In this document: positions 63,501-64,000 of the stretch, piece after piece
Numbering within the stretch: position 1 is the first letter of the stretch
Layout: each line of letters begins with the position of its first letter
Source: Diplonema papillatum
Taxonomy: Eukaryota > Euglenozoa > Diplonemea > Diplonemida > Diplonemidae
Assembly: GCA_030068145.1 (NCBI GenBank)
Contig: JAPJBO010000060.1
Location: 248,001 to 312,000 of the forward strand
Reading direction: 5' to 3'
DNA: 64,000 bases
Made by a program: the position numbers and the translations under genes
The notes under the pieces: generated by a model
The model's database searches: none
What the model saw: only the letters and a program-made list of their open reading frames with translations
What the model was told of the DNA's origin: nothing

Positions 63501-63534
63501 AACCCCAGCTGGAGTTTGGAGACCGCGCCGCAAG

Positions 63535-63830
63535 ACCGTGTACCAGGGTAAAGACACGCCAGAAAGGAGGTCGCGGTACTGCAGAGCCACGGGCCTACGG
63601 GTCAAGTGGCTACCGATTTCACAAACTACCGCAGAACTAAAGCATCAAGGCTTGGCGCACCTTCGGGCTTGGCGCTTGCGCTGAACACAAGCTCGTCGAG
63701 ACGGACAGCCACAGGGCGGAGCGGACGGGGTTGCAGCACTGTGCTGTCTCCGACTCAAGCCTTGCAAACTGTGGTTAACCGTCACGTTCCTGGACCAGGA
63801 GCAGCCTTTTTCTTTCTTTCTTCTGTCTTG
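63535..63830 (+). mobile_element. Family D element
   Basis: Full copy with CTTTTTCTTTCTTTCTTC at its 3' side. Confidence 0.7.
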
Positions 63831-64000
63831 GTCTCGAAAGTATTCGAGTATTCAAGCCTACCCCCCCGAAGATTCCCCTTTTTTTTGATGAAAGATCTAT
63901 TGAGCTGGTTGATGGCGTACTTAACGCCCCCCTCCCGCAGAATCGCTTTTTTTTCTTGTGCTTTCTTTTTCTCTTGGATGTTGTATTGGCAATATCATCG

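Overview
The window is nuclear DNA of a eukaryote. It carries three GT-AG intron-containing genes whose reading frames close exactly across the predicted junctions, a dynactin subunit gene, nuclear-type 18S and 28S rRNA fragments, and dense short interspersed elements with A-rich tails. GC-rich exons lie in a repeat-rich, moderate-GC background, which suits a unicellular alga or other protist. An alveolate (chromerid or dinoflagellate relative) is a guess from the style of the genome and the one-sided gene orientation; the sequence does not fix it.

Layout. 1-2638: one end of a mobile-element-like unit on the minus strand, with a 616-residue basic/coiled-coil ORF followed in the same frame, after a TGA, by an OTU cysteine-protease domain that runs off the window. 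2.7-9.9 kb: repeats only, including a 28S rRNA relic and two inverted-repeat elements. 9.9-13.0 kb: a 219-residue ORF whose 3' part is amplified in three further 654-706 bp units beside a 63 bp minisatellite. 16.3-18.5 kb: a two-exon ankyrin/poly-Q/tail-anchored protein gene. 18.7-20.75 kb: an array of a 13 bp palindrome split by a 1.74 kb DNA transposon with a 4 bp target duplication. 21.6-23.2 kb: a broken gene and a 21 bp minisatellite. 23.7-24.2 kb: an 18S/28S rRNA mosaic. 24.4-25.3 kb: a foldback element. 27.2-35.7 kb: a three-exon gene for a 1,459-residue coiled-coil protein, with duplicated terminal-exon pieces downstream. 38.4-43.4 kb: a composite hAT-type region. 43.5-45.0 kb: dynactin p62. 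45.2-49.5 kb: a TA-target transposon and three truncated copies of the p62 5' region, one carrying a head-to-tail trimer of the commonest short element. 52.5-54.7 kb: a two-exon gene of unknown function. 54.7-64 kb: repeats, including a 500 bp trinucleotide tract.

All host-type protein genes are on the minus strand. The introns of the three spliced genes contain several of the short interspersed families that also lie between genes; two introns of the coiled-coil gene consist largely of them. The named families are A, B, C, D, E (short elements; A, B and E have A-rich 3' ends), F and H (inverted-repeat elements), and G, I, J, K and L (other repeats). The most informative points are the in-frame TGA/OTU arrangement, the transposon insertions with identifiable empty sites, the p62 5'-end array, and the repeat-built introns.
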